A DNA stretch of 64,000 nt from Paguma larvata. Taxonomy: Eukaryota; Chordata; Mammalia; Carnivora; Viverridae. Positions 36,930-48,400 of this stretch are shown piece after piece. The DNA lies in contig CM057843.1 of the NCBI GenBank assembly GCA_030068075.1, positions 10,062,001-10,126,000 on the forward strand, in the 5' to 3' direction. Below the pieces are notes generated by a model, which was given only the letters and a program-made list of their open reading frames with translations, did not search any database and was not told where the DNA came from. How positions within the stretch are numbered: the stretch's first letter is position 1; every line of letters starts with the position of its first letter. Position numbers and translations under genes: made by a program.

Positions 36930-37341
36930 CAAAAGACAAAAATGAAGAGAGAAGCCACAGAGAGAATTTTCTGACTGGGAAAAAATATTTGTAAAACACA
37001 TACCTGACAAAAGGACTCATATGTAGAAAATATAAAGAACTCTTTCCACTTAATAATAAACAAAAAATGAACAAAGAAGCAAGTTCTATGGATGGCAAAT
37101 AAGTGCATGCTCAACAGGCACTTATGATAAAATGCTCAATGTTATTATCTTTACGGAAATCAAAACCACAAATACAACTCCACAGACACCAGGATGGCTG
37201 CAAGCAAAAAGAAAATAAACAAGTGCTGGTGAGGCCATGGAGAAACTGGAACTCTCACGCACTGCTTTGGGAATATAAAATGACAGAACTGCTTTGGAAC
37301 ACAGTTGGGGAATTTCTTAGAAAGTTAAAGCAAGGGTGCCT

Positions 37342-37565
37342 GGGGGCACCTGTGTGGCTCGGTTGGTTAAATGTCTGACTTCTGCTCAGGTCATGATCTC
37401 ACGGTTCGTGGGTTTGAGTCCCATGTCAGGCACTGTTGCTGACAGCTCAGAGCCTGGAGCCTGCTTCAGATTCTTTGTCTCCCTCTCTCTCTGCCCCTCT
37501 CCCACTCATGCTCTGTCTCTCTCTCTCTCTCTCAAAAATAAATAAACATTAAAAAAATTTTTTTA
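37342..37565 (+). mobile_element. Felid CanSINE in L1
   Basis: The head ggggcacctgtgtggctcgg, the (TC)n block and the tail aaaaataaataaacattaaa. Confidence 0.95.
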
Positions 37566-37570
37566 AGACA

Positions 37571-37722
37571 GTGGCACCTGGATGGCTTAGTCGGTTAAGC
37601 ATCTGACTCTTGATTTTCTCTCAGGTCATGACCTCGCAGTCCACGGTGAAGCTTGCTTGAGATTCTCTCTCAATCTTTCTCTTTCTTTCACTCTCAAAAT
37701 AAATAAATAAGCATTTTTTAAA
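37571..37722 (+). mobile_element. Internally deleted CanSINE
   Basis: A head-like start ggcacctggatggcttagtc, but the middle is shortened: it jumps from tcgcagtccacggtgaagc to the TC-rich part. The tail is aaaataaataaataagc. Confidence 0.88.
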
Positions 37723-38449
37723 AAGTTTTAAAAAGTTAAAACACTCATTTACCAAATGACCTGGCTATACGTGGCTATACCACTCCTAGGAATTTTTTTA
37801 AGAGAAATGAAAGCATATGTCCACACAAAGATTTACACTTGAATGTCCACAGCAGTTTTATTCACAACAGCTAAAAACTGGAAAAAACCCAAATGTCCAT
37901 CCACAACCCAAATGGTGGTATATCCATACAATGGGAGGCTACTCAGCAACAACAAGGAACAAACTATTAAATCATTCCACGACATGGATAAATCTCAAAA
38001 TCATCAATGTGGAGTAAAGAAGACCGGCCAAAAGACAGAGAAAGAGAAAGAAAATACTGCTGAATTCTAGAAAGTTCAAACTAATCTACAGTGACAGAAC
38101 GCAGATCAGTGGTTGCCTGGGGATTGGGAGGAAAGGTTAGAGAAGAAATGGATTAGAAAAAGGGCACGAGGAAGCTTTTGTGAGTAAAGGATATGTTCAC
38201 CATCTTGATTGTGGTGATGATTTCGCAAATGCATACGTATCGTATCGTCAAAATCCATCACACTGTACACTCTACATATGTATAGTCTAAAATACATCAA
38301 TTAGGTCTCAATAAAACTGTTAAAAAGACTTTTTTTTTTAAACAGAGGAATGGCATTAAAAGGCCATTAGTCTGACTCATCATTTTAAGATTAGGAATTC
38401 ATAACTTAGAGGCTGATTTGATAAAGCTGGACATATATTGAGTGCCTAA

Positions 38450-38630
38450 TACATAATTTGACACTCAGAAAAACCTTCCAAACTATCATCAATATTCACA
38501 GTTTACAGACAAGGAAACTAAGCCTCAGAGAGGATAAGTTAACTTTCTTCATCAAGGCCAAACAGCTGCTAAATGGCTGAGTAGAGAATTCAGATCTTTG
38601 ATCTGGATAATTCCAAAGCTTTTTATGCCA
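38450..38630 (-). repeat. MIR SINE fragment
   Basis: Reverse MIR: tttacagacaaggaaactaa, gcctcagagaggataagtta and caaggccaaacagctgctaa. Confidence 0.88.
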
Positions 38631-39783
38631 TTACAACACAACTGCTACCTTCTGAAGGTGAGAAAATAATCTCCAGAAGTCCTGGGCCTTCTCCAGAAGA
38701 TAGGTTGGCTTACCCTCCTCCTTTATATGGAGCTCTAGGGCCAGGAAATGTCCTGGGGGCTCTATCAAAACATCTTGGCAAGACAGACAGCAAACCATTT
38801 CTACTCTCTACGAGGAAAAATGAAAACACTCCTAAATGAGAGTTTAGTTTTTCCAAAAAATACCCATGGATGTATGGATGGAAGGAGGAAGGGAAGGGAA
38901 GGGAAGGGAAGGGAAGGAGGGATGAGGGCAGAGTGAGAGTAGGAGGGAGGAAGGGTGGGAGGGCAACCAGTCAAAACACACTCTGGCCATTTCTACTTTA
39001 GTTGTGTCTCTGGATTGGTATTTTTGTCACTCAGAATTTCCTGCCTGATTCTAGGGTTGTTCAAATACATGTCTCCTCTTGGGCAAGAAGAGCTGCTGCA
39101 AGCAGAATGGCATGCTGGCACCAGCCAAGTCCCTCAGGGATGGGGCCCAGTAGAAGCGGGCCTGCCTTTCCAACATCTCATCTGGAAGAGTTACAAGTAA
39201 ATCCTGAAGGGCAGACTTTCTGTTTCTACACTGCTTACCAGAGGTTTTGCAAGCCTTGCCTCTCTCACAATATTTGGGGGGAGCAAAGGAGGAGTTTAAA
39301 AAAAAAAAAAAAAAAAAGAGCACCTTCTTAATTACATCAGGCAGGTAAGTGTCCTTATGGAATCTTACCAGGAGAACTGGGGGTGCCTTGTGTCAGAAAT
39401 TATTTAGGGTTGTGGAGGAGAAGAGAATTAAAGGAGGCTTGCTTAAAGTCATACCCATTAGTCAACCTAGAAGGAAACTTTCGCTGCAACAGTGAGAAGA
39501 CATTAACACAGCTACAAGCCTTCTGATGGAGTAGGCAGGTGTGGCAGCTGATTTAGACAAACAGCTTGAACCCTGTCTTTGCGGTATGAAGCTTCAGTAG
39601 CACTCTGAGACGAAAGTTAATGAGAGATAATGTCTGCAGACAACCTAATTCAGAGAAAGCTCCTCTGATACGGCAGGCGGAAGGGCAGAGAAGTGCTCAG
39701 CTTCTCTTTTAACAGATTAACTCACTTTCTTTTCATTTTATGGCTTCCTAAAGCATTTTTTTAAAGGACACTCTACTTTTTTA
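38631..39783. other. Unassigned intron sequence with simple repeats
   Basis: Contains the (GGGAA)n tract at 38888-38918 and a poly-A run at 39299-39317. No gene recognised. Confidence 0.45.
38888..38918 (+). repeat. (GGGAA)n microsatellite
   Basis: About six GGGAA units in a purine-only context. Confidence 0.9.
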
Positions 39784-39990
39784 AAAAATATTTTTAAAGT
39801 TTATTTATCTTGAGAGAGCATTTGTGCATGCAAGAGGGGAAAACCAGGGGGTGGGGGAGGACAGAGGATTTGAAGGGAGCTCTGTGCTGACAGCAGACAG
39901 TCTGATGTGGGACTCGAATTTATGAACCCTGAGATCATGACCTGAGCTGAAGTCAGATGCTCAACCGACTGAGCCACCGAGGCAACCCCC
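39784..39990 (-). mobile_element. Felid CanSINE, minus strand, old
   Basis: The reverse tail tttttaaagtttatttatc, then ctgagatcatgacctgagct and the head complement gactgagccaccgaggcaac. Confidence 0.9.
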
Positions 39991-41889
39991 CAAAGCATTT
40001 TTTAAAAAGTATGACGGTTTGCAAACAATGCTAAAATAAGACAATTCTGAGATAGATAGGGCACAGAGGTACCCAGGACAGGAAGGATCTCTTGGACTCC
40101 TTCTGAGAAGCTCCCAGAACACAAAGATTTGAGCCATCAAACAAACCTTGAGGAGTCAGTACTAAAAATGAGGGCAGTGATAAGATACAATTCTTGGGTG
40201 GATTCCTTGTGGATATCCCAATCAGCACATTCATCCTGCTCTGCTCCAGCAACTCACTCTTTTAAAAAGTTCCTCAAAGCTTTAAAATCCAAGATCAATG
40301 CCCAAACCAGATTGAGTAAGTCATGACTTCATCCGACCCCATCCACTGTGGATCATGTACTTTTAAAGTAGAAAGGAGGTCAGCAGAATAATAGCTAAAT
40401 AAAGCAATTATGCCAAGGAAAGATACCCCTCAATGAAGATGACCAGAAGTCCAATGTGGCATCAGCTAGACCTCTAACGTAGAGGCTCTAGACAGGACAT
40501 CCACTTTAGTAACAGCCCTTCCAAATCTGTAATCAGTTGGCCGACGGGTTAATTTGTCAACAATACAAACTAAAACCTATAAACATTATTTTAAACTAAA
40601 TTTAAATTGTTTTGTTTATACTTATTGTTTTATACGTCATTCCACAAAAGATTTGTGACAACGTAGGGCAAAATCACCTACAATTAAATAACATTAAAGT
40701 AGATGTAGAAAATTAGGACCAAGAAAAAGAAAAAATACAAATATGTCAATCATGTGCCGTGAATGAACTTTAAATTTGCCTATGATTTTCCTGGCAGCCA
40801 AAGCAAAAAGGGAAACACCAACAATTGTATAGCTGTCGTTATTGGAAAGGAATATATGTATCAGTTCCTCGGGAAAAACAAATCTTTTCTCAGCACGGAG
40901 TCCTAAAGTTATTTTTTTAACTGGACTCTATGCAAGGGATACTGTGTATAAAAATGAAGAATAATCTTGAAAGGTCCTTATAGCATTATGGCATTATACT
41001 GCATACTGTTAAAAGATACTCAAGAAAAATTACTGTGAAGTTATCTGTATGGGGAGACAAAATACATAAGTATCACAATCTAAGAATGGTTTTCCAAAAA
41101 CATAGATATAGGAATATTTTATATACTGATAGATATATAGTGCTTTAGGAAAATCTTTAAAACTAAGTTGAATTCAATTAGGAGATGATGATTCTTATTT
41201 CAAAAGAACCCATGTAGGGTTTCTCGAAGCAGAGAGACCCTGGATGTCCAATGCGTTTGTCTGCCCAGAGACTTAATGTCTCTGACAGTCAGAGAAACCC
41301 AAGTGCATATGCTATCTGATGACTAAAGACTTAAGTATTCTAAAATCTTAAAAGAAAAACCCTACGAAGGAGAAAGTGATATATGCTATAGAAGATTCTT
41401 GTTTTAAAGGACCAAATGACATACTAAAATATATGTGCTATTAAAAATAAATGTACATATAATATAAATATTAATATAAACAATTTGTAATATAAATATA
41501 TAATCATATATATACAAACTGAGATATATAGATATGAAAGGGAAATTTGTAAAATTTGATTTATGTACATTCTGGAGATATTTTCAAACCAAAAAGTTCA
41601 ACAGCATGCTATGAAGCAAAGAGATTTAAAAGCTAAACTTAATATTTGAACATTGGTACAGAGGACAAAGCTATGTAATTCTGGGATTAGTCACTCCTTG
41701 ACAAACAAACAGTTGTTAAGCACCAATTCATTCATTTTCTTGGTGAGATTTCCTACATTTGGAGGACAGAATTGACCTGTTTCTGCCTAGTTCGAAAGAC
41801 CTAACATTTATTTGTACGGCATTGCCTTATTTCTTAAGAAGGACCTACTAAAGATATGAGCATAAATAAGTGAAATAGAGAACAGAAAA
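39991..41889. other. AT-rich intron, unassigned
   Basis: From 40560 it becomes strongly AT-rich, with alternating TA tracts near 41450-41520. It could be eroded L1, but I cannot show it. Confidence 0.4.
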
Positions 41890-44435
41890 ACAGTAGAGAA
41901 GATTGCCCAAACTAAGAGTTGTTTCTCTGAAAAGATAAAATCAGCTCACTTTTCTTAGCTAGACTAACCAAAGAAGAAAGAGAAAGGATCTAAATCAACA
42001 AAATTAGAAATGAAAAAGACACACTGCAGTGAAAACACAGAAATTCAAAGGACTATAAGAGGCTACCCACCAACAATTGGACAACTTAGAAGAAATAGAA
42101 AAATTCTTAGAAACCTACAACTTACCAAGACTGAATCAGGAAGAAACAGAAAACCTGAATAGACCAATTACTAGCAAGGAGACTGAATCAGTAATCAAAA
42201 ATCTCCCAGCAAAGAAAAGCCCAGGACCACGTCACTTCACTGGTGAATTTTACCAAACATTTTTAAAGAAGAATTAACACCAATCCTTCTTCAAACTATT
42301 CCAAAAAACCAAAGAGGAGGTGACACTTCCAAACTCATTTTATAGGCCAGCATTATCCTGATAGCAAAACCAGAAAAGAACACTACTGAAAACTATAGGC
42401 CAATATCCTTAATGAATATAGATGCAAAAACTCTCAATAAAATACTAGCAAACCAAATTCAGCAGTACACTAAACAGATCATTCACCATGATCAAGTAGT
42501 ATTTATCCTCAGGATGCAGGGATGGTTCAACATATGCAAATCAATCAATCCCATATATCACATTAATAAAATGAAAGAATCATATGATTATCTCAATATA
42601 TGCAGAAAAAGCATTCAACAAAATTCAATACCCAGTCATGATAAAAATTCTTACTAATTAGGCACAGAAAGACATATCTCAACATAGTAAAGGCCGTATA
42701 TGACAAGCCCACAGCTAGTATCATACTCGGTGCTGAAAGGGTAAAAGCTCTTCCTCTAAGATCAAGAACAAAATGAGGGTGCCCACTCTCATCACTCCTA
42801 TTTAACATAATGCTGGAAATCTTAGCCAGAGAAATTAGGTAAGAAAAAGAAATAAAAGGTATCAAAATTGGAAACGAAGAAGTAAAAGTGTCTCCATTTG
42901 TAGACGACATGATTTTATATAGAGAAAATCCTAGTGACTCAATCGAAGAGCTGTTAGATCTAATTAATAAATTCAGTAAAGTTAACAAACAAAACCCAAT
43001 AGCATTTCTTTATACGAACAACAAAATTTCTGAAAAATAAAGAAATAAACTGATTCCATTTATAACAGCATGAAAAACAATAAAATACTTAGGAATAAAT
43101 TTAACTAAAGAGGCGAAAGATCTCTACACTGAAAACTTAAGAAAACGATAAAAGAAATATAAGACACAAAAAAATGGAAAATGTATCCTGTGTTCATGGA
43201 CTGGAAGAATTAATATGGTTACAAGGTCACTACTACCAAGAGTCATCTATATATATATATAATCATTATTGTACTATATACTAACTTGGATGTAAATAAA
43301 TAAAAATTTTAAAAATAGAAAAATCTTTACGACATCAGAATAAAAATAAACAAATAATAAAAAATTTAAAATGGGCAAACAACCTCAATAGACATTTCCC
43401 AAAGAAGATATAAGAAAGGCCAACAGGTCCATGAAAAGATGCTCTACAACACTAGTCTTCACGGAAATACAAATAAAACCATGATGAGATGTGACTTCAT
43501 GCCTGTTAGAATCGACAATATCCAAAAGACCAGATATAACAAATGGTGAAGAGGGGGAGATGGGGAGAAAAGGGAACCCTCGGTGCACTGTTAGTGGGAT
43601 TGTAAACTGGTGTAAACACTATGGAAGCCAGTATGGAGGAGCCTCAAAAAATGAAAAATAAACTACCATATGATCCAGCAATTCCACTTTTGGGAATATC
43701 ATAATCCAAAGGTAATGAAAACACTAACCCAAAAAGATACCTGTATCCCCATAATGTTCACAGCAGCATTATTTACAACAGTCAAGACATAGAAACAACC
43801 TAAGTGTCCATCAATAGATGAATGAATAAAGAAGTTGTGGCGCACACACACACACACACACAGGAATATTATTCAGCATAAGAAAATGGAAATAGGGAAT
43901 CCTACCACTTGCGACATGGATGGACCTAGAAAGGAATTATGCTAGATGACATAAATCAGAGAAAGACAAATACTGTACGATTTTACATATAAGTGGAATC
44001 TAAAGCAAAAACAAAAAGAAACAACAACAAAAAATGCCACAACGAGTTCATAGAAAAAAAAAGATCAGACTTGTAGTTACTCCAGGTGAGGGGCTGAGGG
44101 GTGGGGGGATTGGAGAAGGTGGTCCAAAGGTACAAACTTCCTATTGTAAGATAAGTAAGTACTAGAGAGGTTACATACAACCTGATGACTATAACTAACA
44201 CTGCTGTATGATTTACAGGAAAGTTGTTAAGAGCATAAATCCTAAGAGTTCTCATCAAAAGAATAAATTTTATTTTTCCTTAATTCTTTTCTTCTTATTG
44301 TATGTTTATGTTAGCTGAACCTACCGTAGTAATCATTTCACAATATATGTAAATCACACCATCATGCTGTACCCCTTAAACTTATACAGTAATGTATGTC
44401 AATTATTCCTCAATAAAACCAGGGCAAAAAATTAG
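41890..44435 (+). mobile_element. Carnivore L1, reverse-transcriptase region to 3' end, dead
   Basis: The longest L1 body in the window. A frame at 42077-42277 reads [14 protein letters not shown] and [15 protein letters not shown], the region at the start of the L1 reverse-transcriptase domain. A frame at 42412-42657 reads [19 protein letters not shown], also RT. Near 42895-42915 the catalytic box reads FVDDM where L1 usually has FADDM. Stops and frameshifts separate the pieces. A second, perhaps separate, L1 3' part starts near 43260 and ends in aattattcctcaataaaac at 44420. The 5' half (ORF1, endonuclease) is missing. Confidence 0.9.
43842..43862 (+). repeat. (CA)n microsatellite within L1
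   Basis: About ten CA units. Confidence 0.9.
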
Positions 44436-45639
44436 AAAGGGGGGGGGCACACCAAAAGATAGTGAATGACAAGAGCCAAGAAGAAATAAAATGGCAAACC
44501 TGCCTCTGTGGCCCCAAATGGCATTCTCCCACCCTTACTCTCCAAACCCCACCTCTTTCCTCCACGTTACCCAAGTTCTTCCTTCAAGTTCTTTCTCCCT
44601 CTCAGTCTCCTCCATCTTCTCTCCAGACGTTTTGTGTTACCACCCCTCCTCCCTCTCCCTGCAACTCCTTGCTCAGCCTTATTGTGCTCACAGCCCTGTG
44701 TTGCCTGGGGACAAGGTGAGAGACCCAATCCTTCACTGGTTCTGTCCCAAATATCATTCTGCCTTCTCAGTCCCACAGGTCCTAAAAATCAGGAACTAAA
44801 GGGGAGATTCCATGAAAAGGGAAATTCTGAAACCAAGACCCAAACTATCCAACAAGAGAGTCTCCTTCAGAGCCCAGCTGAGCTTCTGAAGACCATCGGC
44901 CGGCAGAAGGAAGGAATGGAGTTCATCTTCAACCAGGTGACACCTGGTGTTTTGAAGAAGGCCAGAGCTAATGTGGAGGGATGGACACCACTGCATCCGT
45001 CAGAGCCATGGAGCCCATCCCCAAGCCATTTCTATTTGTCTTCAGAGTGTGCAAGTGATCCCCAACCTGCCCTGACCTTCCACGAGAAGTTTTCCAGTCC
45101 ACTTATAGGACAAAGGTCCTCAATAAGCATCCTTTCAGCCTTTCCCGGTCATCCATCCCACTGTCAGCCCCTCCTGTGCCATCTCTGTTCCCTCTCACAT
45201 AGTCACCATCTTCTCTCTGCACTCCACTTATCCCTCCTTTGGGCCAAGTCAGGAGTCTAGAGAAATGCAATTCAGTTGGTTCTCAGAGTCAGAGGACATC
45301 CAGAGTCTACCTCTGAATTAGCTTCCAGTAAAGGGGTCCTGGGGCCAGTTATACGTTCTGGTGCTCCTTATACAGCTTTCTGAAAAAATAAATGCAAGAA
45401 ACCTATACTGTGCCGCCTGGTAGGGCTCCTGTTCTATCTACAACACACAGTGGGCACGTGGCTCAAAGCTGTCCTAGAACAGGATTCACAGTCCATCAAG
45501 CCTCCCTCACTAGGCTGAACATCCCACTGAGGCAGGCTACAGACGCCAGTAACTCCCAAACACTTTCCACAGGGCCTAGTCATTGAGATGATCTGTTCTG
45601 GGTGGTACTGTTCACTAAGTCCTGGATCAGTTCAATTCC
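44436..45639 (+). other. Unique segment with a 250-codon open frame
   Basis: A plus-strand frame at 44508-45260 begins MAPNGILPPLLSKPHL and is unusually long for this window. Composition is pyrimidine-rich (Pro/Ser/Leu-rich product), which lowers the chance of stops. No domain, signal peptide or family is recognisable. It runs antisense to SMG6. I do not call it a gene. Confidence 0.35.
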
Positions 45640-45790
45640 TTATTCACACAGTCATCCTTTACTAAGTGACTACTCTATGCAAGGCCCTGTATTAGGCATT
45701 CTGCTTTCAAAGATGAATCAGACATGAACTGGACCCCCAAGGAGTTGAAGTCTAACAGGATTCACACAAGTAGTTAACCATAAATCAAAA
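45640..45790 (-). repeat. L2 3' fragment
   Basis: Reverse L2 end: actaagtgactactctatgc, aaggccctgtattaggcatt and aggagttgaagtctaacag. Confidence 0.65.
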
Positions 45791-45844
45791 AACAAAGTGA
45801 AAAATATCGTAAGATGTAAAGATAACATATGAAATGATATGAAT

Positions 45845-46260
45845 GAGGAAATTCACTGCTACAGAGTTTGGACAAAAAAAGCCTGCAAATAAGCTAGATG
45901 TCCACAAATAGAGGATTTCTTAAGTAAATGACAGGACAGGGGCATGCAGGTGGCTCAGTCGGTTAAGTGTCTGACTCTTGATTTTGGCTCGGGTCATGAT
46001 CTCACAGTTCACGGGATTGAGTCCCGTACTGGGCTCTGCGTTGACAATGCGGAGCCTGTTTGCGATTCTCTCTCCCCACCTCTCTGCCCCTCCCCCGCTC
46101 ATGTGCATGCTTGCTCGCTCTCAAAATAAAAGAATAAACATTTTAAAAATTAGTTAATTAATTAATTATAGGACATACATATAATGGAAGAACCATCGAG
46201 AAGAGTGAGATAACTCTATTTGTAAAAACGCATTACACAAAAATGATATAAGAATTAATT
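45845..46260 (+). mobile_element. Ancient L1 3' fragment split by a SINE
   Basis: The left part is tagatgtccacaaatagagg and the right part ggacatacataatgg-like sequence. The two halves fit one L1M-type end. Confidence 0.45.
45939..46150 (+). mobile_element. Felid CanSINE
   Basis: The head ggggcatgcaggtggctcag, a short TC block and the tail aaaataaaagaataaacatt. Confidence 0.94.
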
Positions 46261-48400
46261 TTCCAGGAAGGGGAGGAAGTAGAAGAGCAAGAAATCTGCA
46301 GAGGGAAGCAGAGGAGAAGAAAAAGGCTTTCCTGGTTCCAACCCTTCTGGCTATATCCTTATCCTCAACTTCTTCACGATACATTTCCTTTCTTGTTTAA
46401 GCTATTTCAAGATGGTTCTTGTTATTTTCAAACACTGCTAACACACAGGGTAAAGAAGAAAAAGAATAAAAAGTGGGGTTGGCATTTGTCAAAACCCATC
46501 AAACTGAACACTTAAAATCTGGGCATTACTGTTCTGTGTGAATTACACCTCGACTTAACAGAAGCAGTGAGGCTGAGACAGCCTGGGAATATGGAGGACA
46601 CTGGGAGCAAGAACAGAAGTATCGTGCATGGGAGAACGCTTCTGGAGGGGCAGGAGATGGTTCGGTGCACTGCCCAGGACTAAAACACTTGTTCTCCCAA
46701 CTATCAGGAGAGCTGGCAGCAGATCTCAGCTGATCCCTCTCCCCAGCTTGCTCTCCGCTAAAGAAATGTGAACCCACTCCCCCTTCCCAGGGGTAACTCA
46801 TATCCATTCACTGGTTGATGGAGGAGGGTATGAACGGGCATGAAGGTCCAGCCCCTTTGGTCCAACTGGGACGACTCTGAAGAACTCCCCATGGGAAGGC
46901 CTTTGTTACAACTGCAGTGCAGTTCGACTTCCGCCTGTGCCTCATCCTGCTTCTTCCATGTTCCTGCAGGTACTGACCCTGAGAGCATTCCCCAATCAGC
47001 TTCCTGGGGATGCAAATACACACCTCAAGAGTTTGCTTCCTGGGGAAACCTGACTTGCAACTCATGAAAAACGGGATGCATAATTTTTTAATAAACTTGA
47101 GATTCCAGGTGATAATGTCCCAGAGGGTAGAAATGTGGGCTAAAGCTGAGGAAAAAGATCTGGGCAGGAAAGAGTCTTGGGAGCAATCCACTGAGAGGGG
47201 ACAGTTACAACCATGAGATTTTACAGTACACCAGTAGGGAAAAGACTGTAGAGGGGAGAGCCAAAGTGATATCTTTAGTCAGTGCTGACATCTAAGATGC
47301 TGGATGAGAAAGGAAAGACCCAAGAAACAGGTGAAGAGGAAGCGGAGAACAGAGAGAATACAGTTATGATCACTGAAAGTCTTTCTGGTAAGCCTGCAGT
47401 CAACAAAGGCAACTGCTACCGAAAAAGCTAAGAAGAATGAGACACAGAATGGATGCTTAACAAACCCTTGTTAACGGAACTGAGTGGCACATGCAGCCTG
47501 CAGGACGCTCAGCTTTTTGCTGGGTTGTCTTTGGCAGCTTCTGTCCTATGGCAGCAGGCACAGAATCTACCTGAATGTCCTGCAGCAGGCCCACTGTTAC
47601 GCTGGCAAGCAAAGGAAAGTTGAAAAGGCACAGTACATAAACCCAAGTGAGCCAATACACAGTTGAGATGCTTGAGCAATTTGGAAGAAAACCCCTTCTG
47701 AAAGGCTTTTTTCAAGAGCATTCCCAGGGATCTTCTGAACCAACAGCCAGGATCCTTGAGAAGGATCACTGTCCTTATGGACCAAATTCAAACCTCAGTC
47801 AAACCCACAGATGTTTAAATACAGAGGACTGATTCTAACTTTTTTCTTTTCTTTTTTTTTTTTTTTTGGCATTGGCCTAAAGGTATAAAAAGGGAGGAGT
47901 GATGTAATCACTTAAAGACATTAGCAACATCACCACTTTGAATACAGAACATTCTAAAGTAAATAACATACCACACAAACAGGTGTTATGTGACCTCCAG
48001 TCCTTGGCTGGAGTAATAAAAAGAAAGACTTACCTTCTATCACTAGAAGGAATTTACCTTCTGCCTCTGTGCGCAACAACACTATGCAATATTCATCAGT
48101 GACTCACTGACTTTCTCTGTTTTTCTCTGGGTGTGGCTGGGGGAACCCCACATCTACATCTCTTACCCCAGCTACTCCTGCCCCACCTGTAATGAAAGGC
48201 CATGGCACAAAGCATCACGGACTCCCCAGGAGCCAGTGTAGCTATATATCCTGCAGAGATCTATAGACCTGTTGGAGTCCCAAAAGTCAGTACCAATTTC
48301 AAATCTGATCAGCATCTCTAAAAGTCACAGTTACCACGCAGCTGAATAAAATATTTTTTCATAAATTTAACGCCAGCATGTCTGTGTTTGGAAACTCTGA
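46261..48400. other. Unassigned intron sequence
   Basis: Unique-looking. A T run sits at 47848-47867. Short frames on both strands have no known relatives. Confidence 0.4.

Larger units (their letters stand above)
36930..38330 (+). mobile_element. Second L1 ORF2 end and 3' UTR, split by two SINEs
   Basis: It begins with the ORF2-end phrase ctgggaaaaaatatttgtaa. It resumes after the SINEs (from about 37735) with gaaatgaaagcatatgtcca, agcagttttattcacaacag and a 3' UTR ending caataaaactgttaaaaag. Confidence 0.88.

Noticed and set aside
42077..42988. Frames resembling a reverse transcriptase
   Set aside because: L1 ORF2 fragments, broken by stops and lacking the endonuclease half; no active element.
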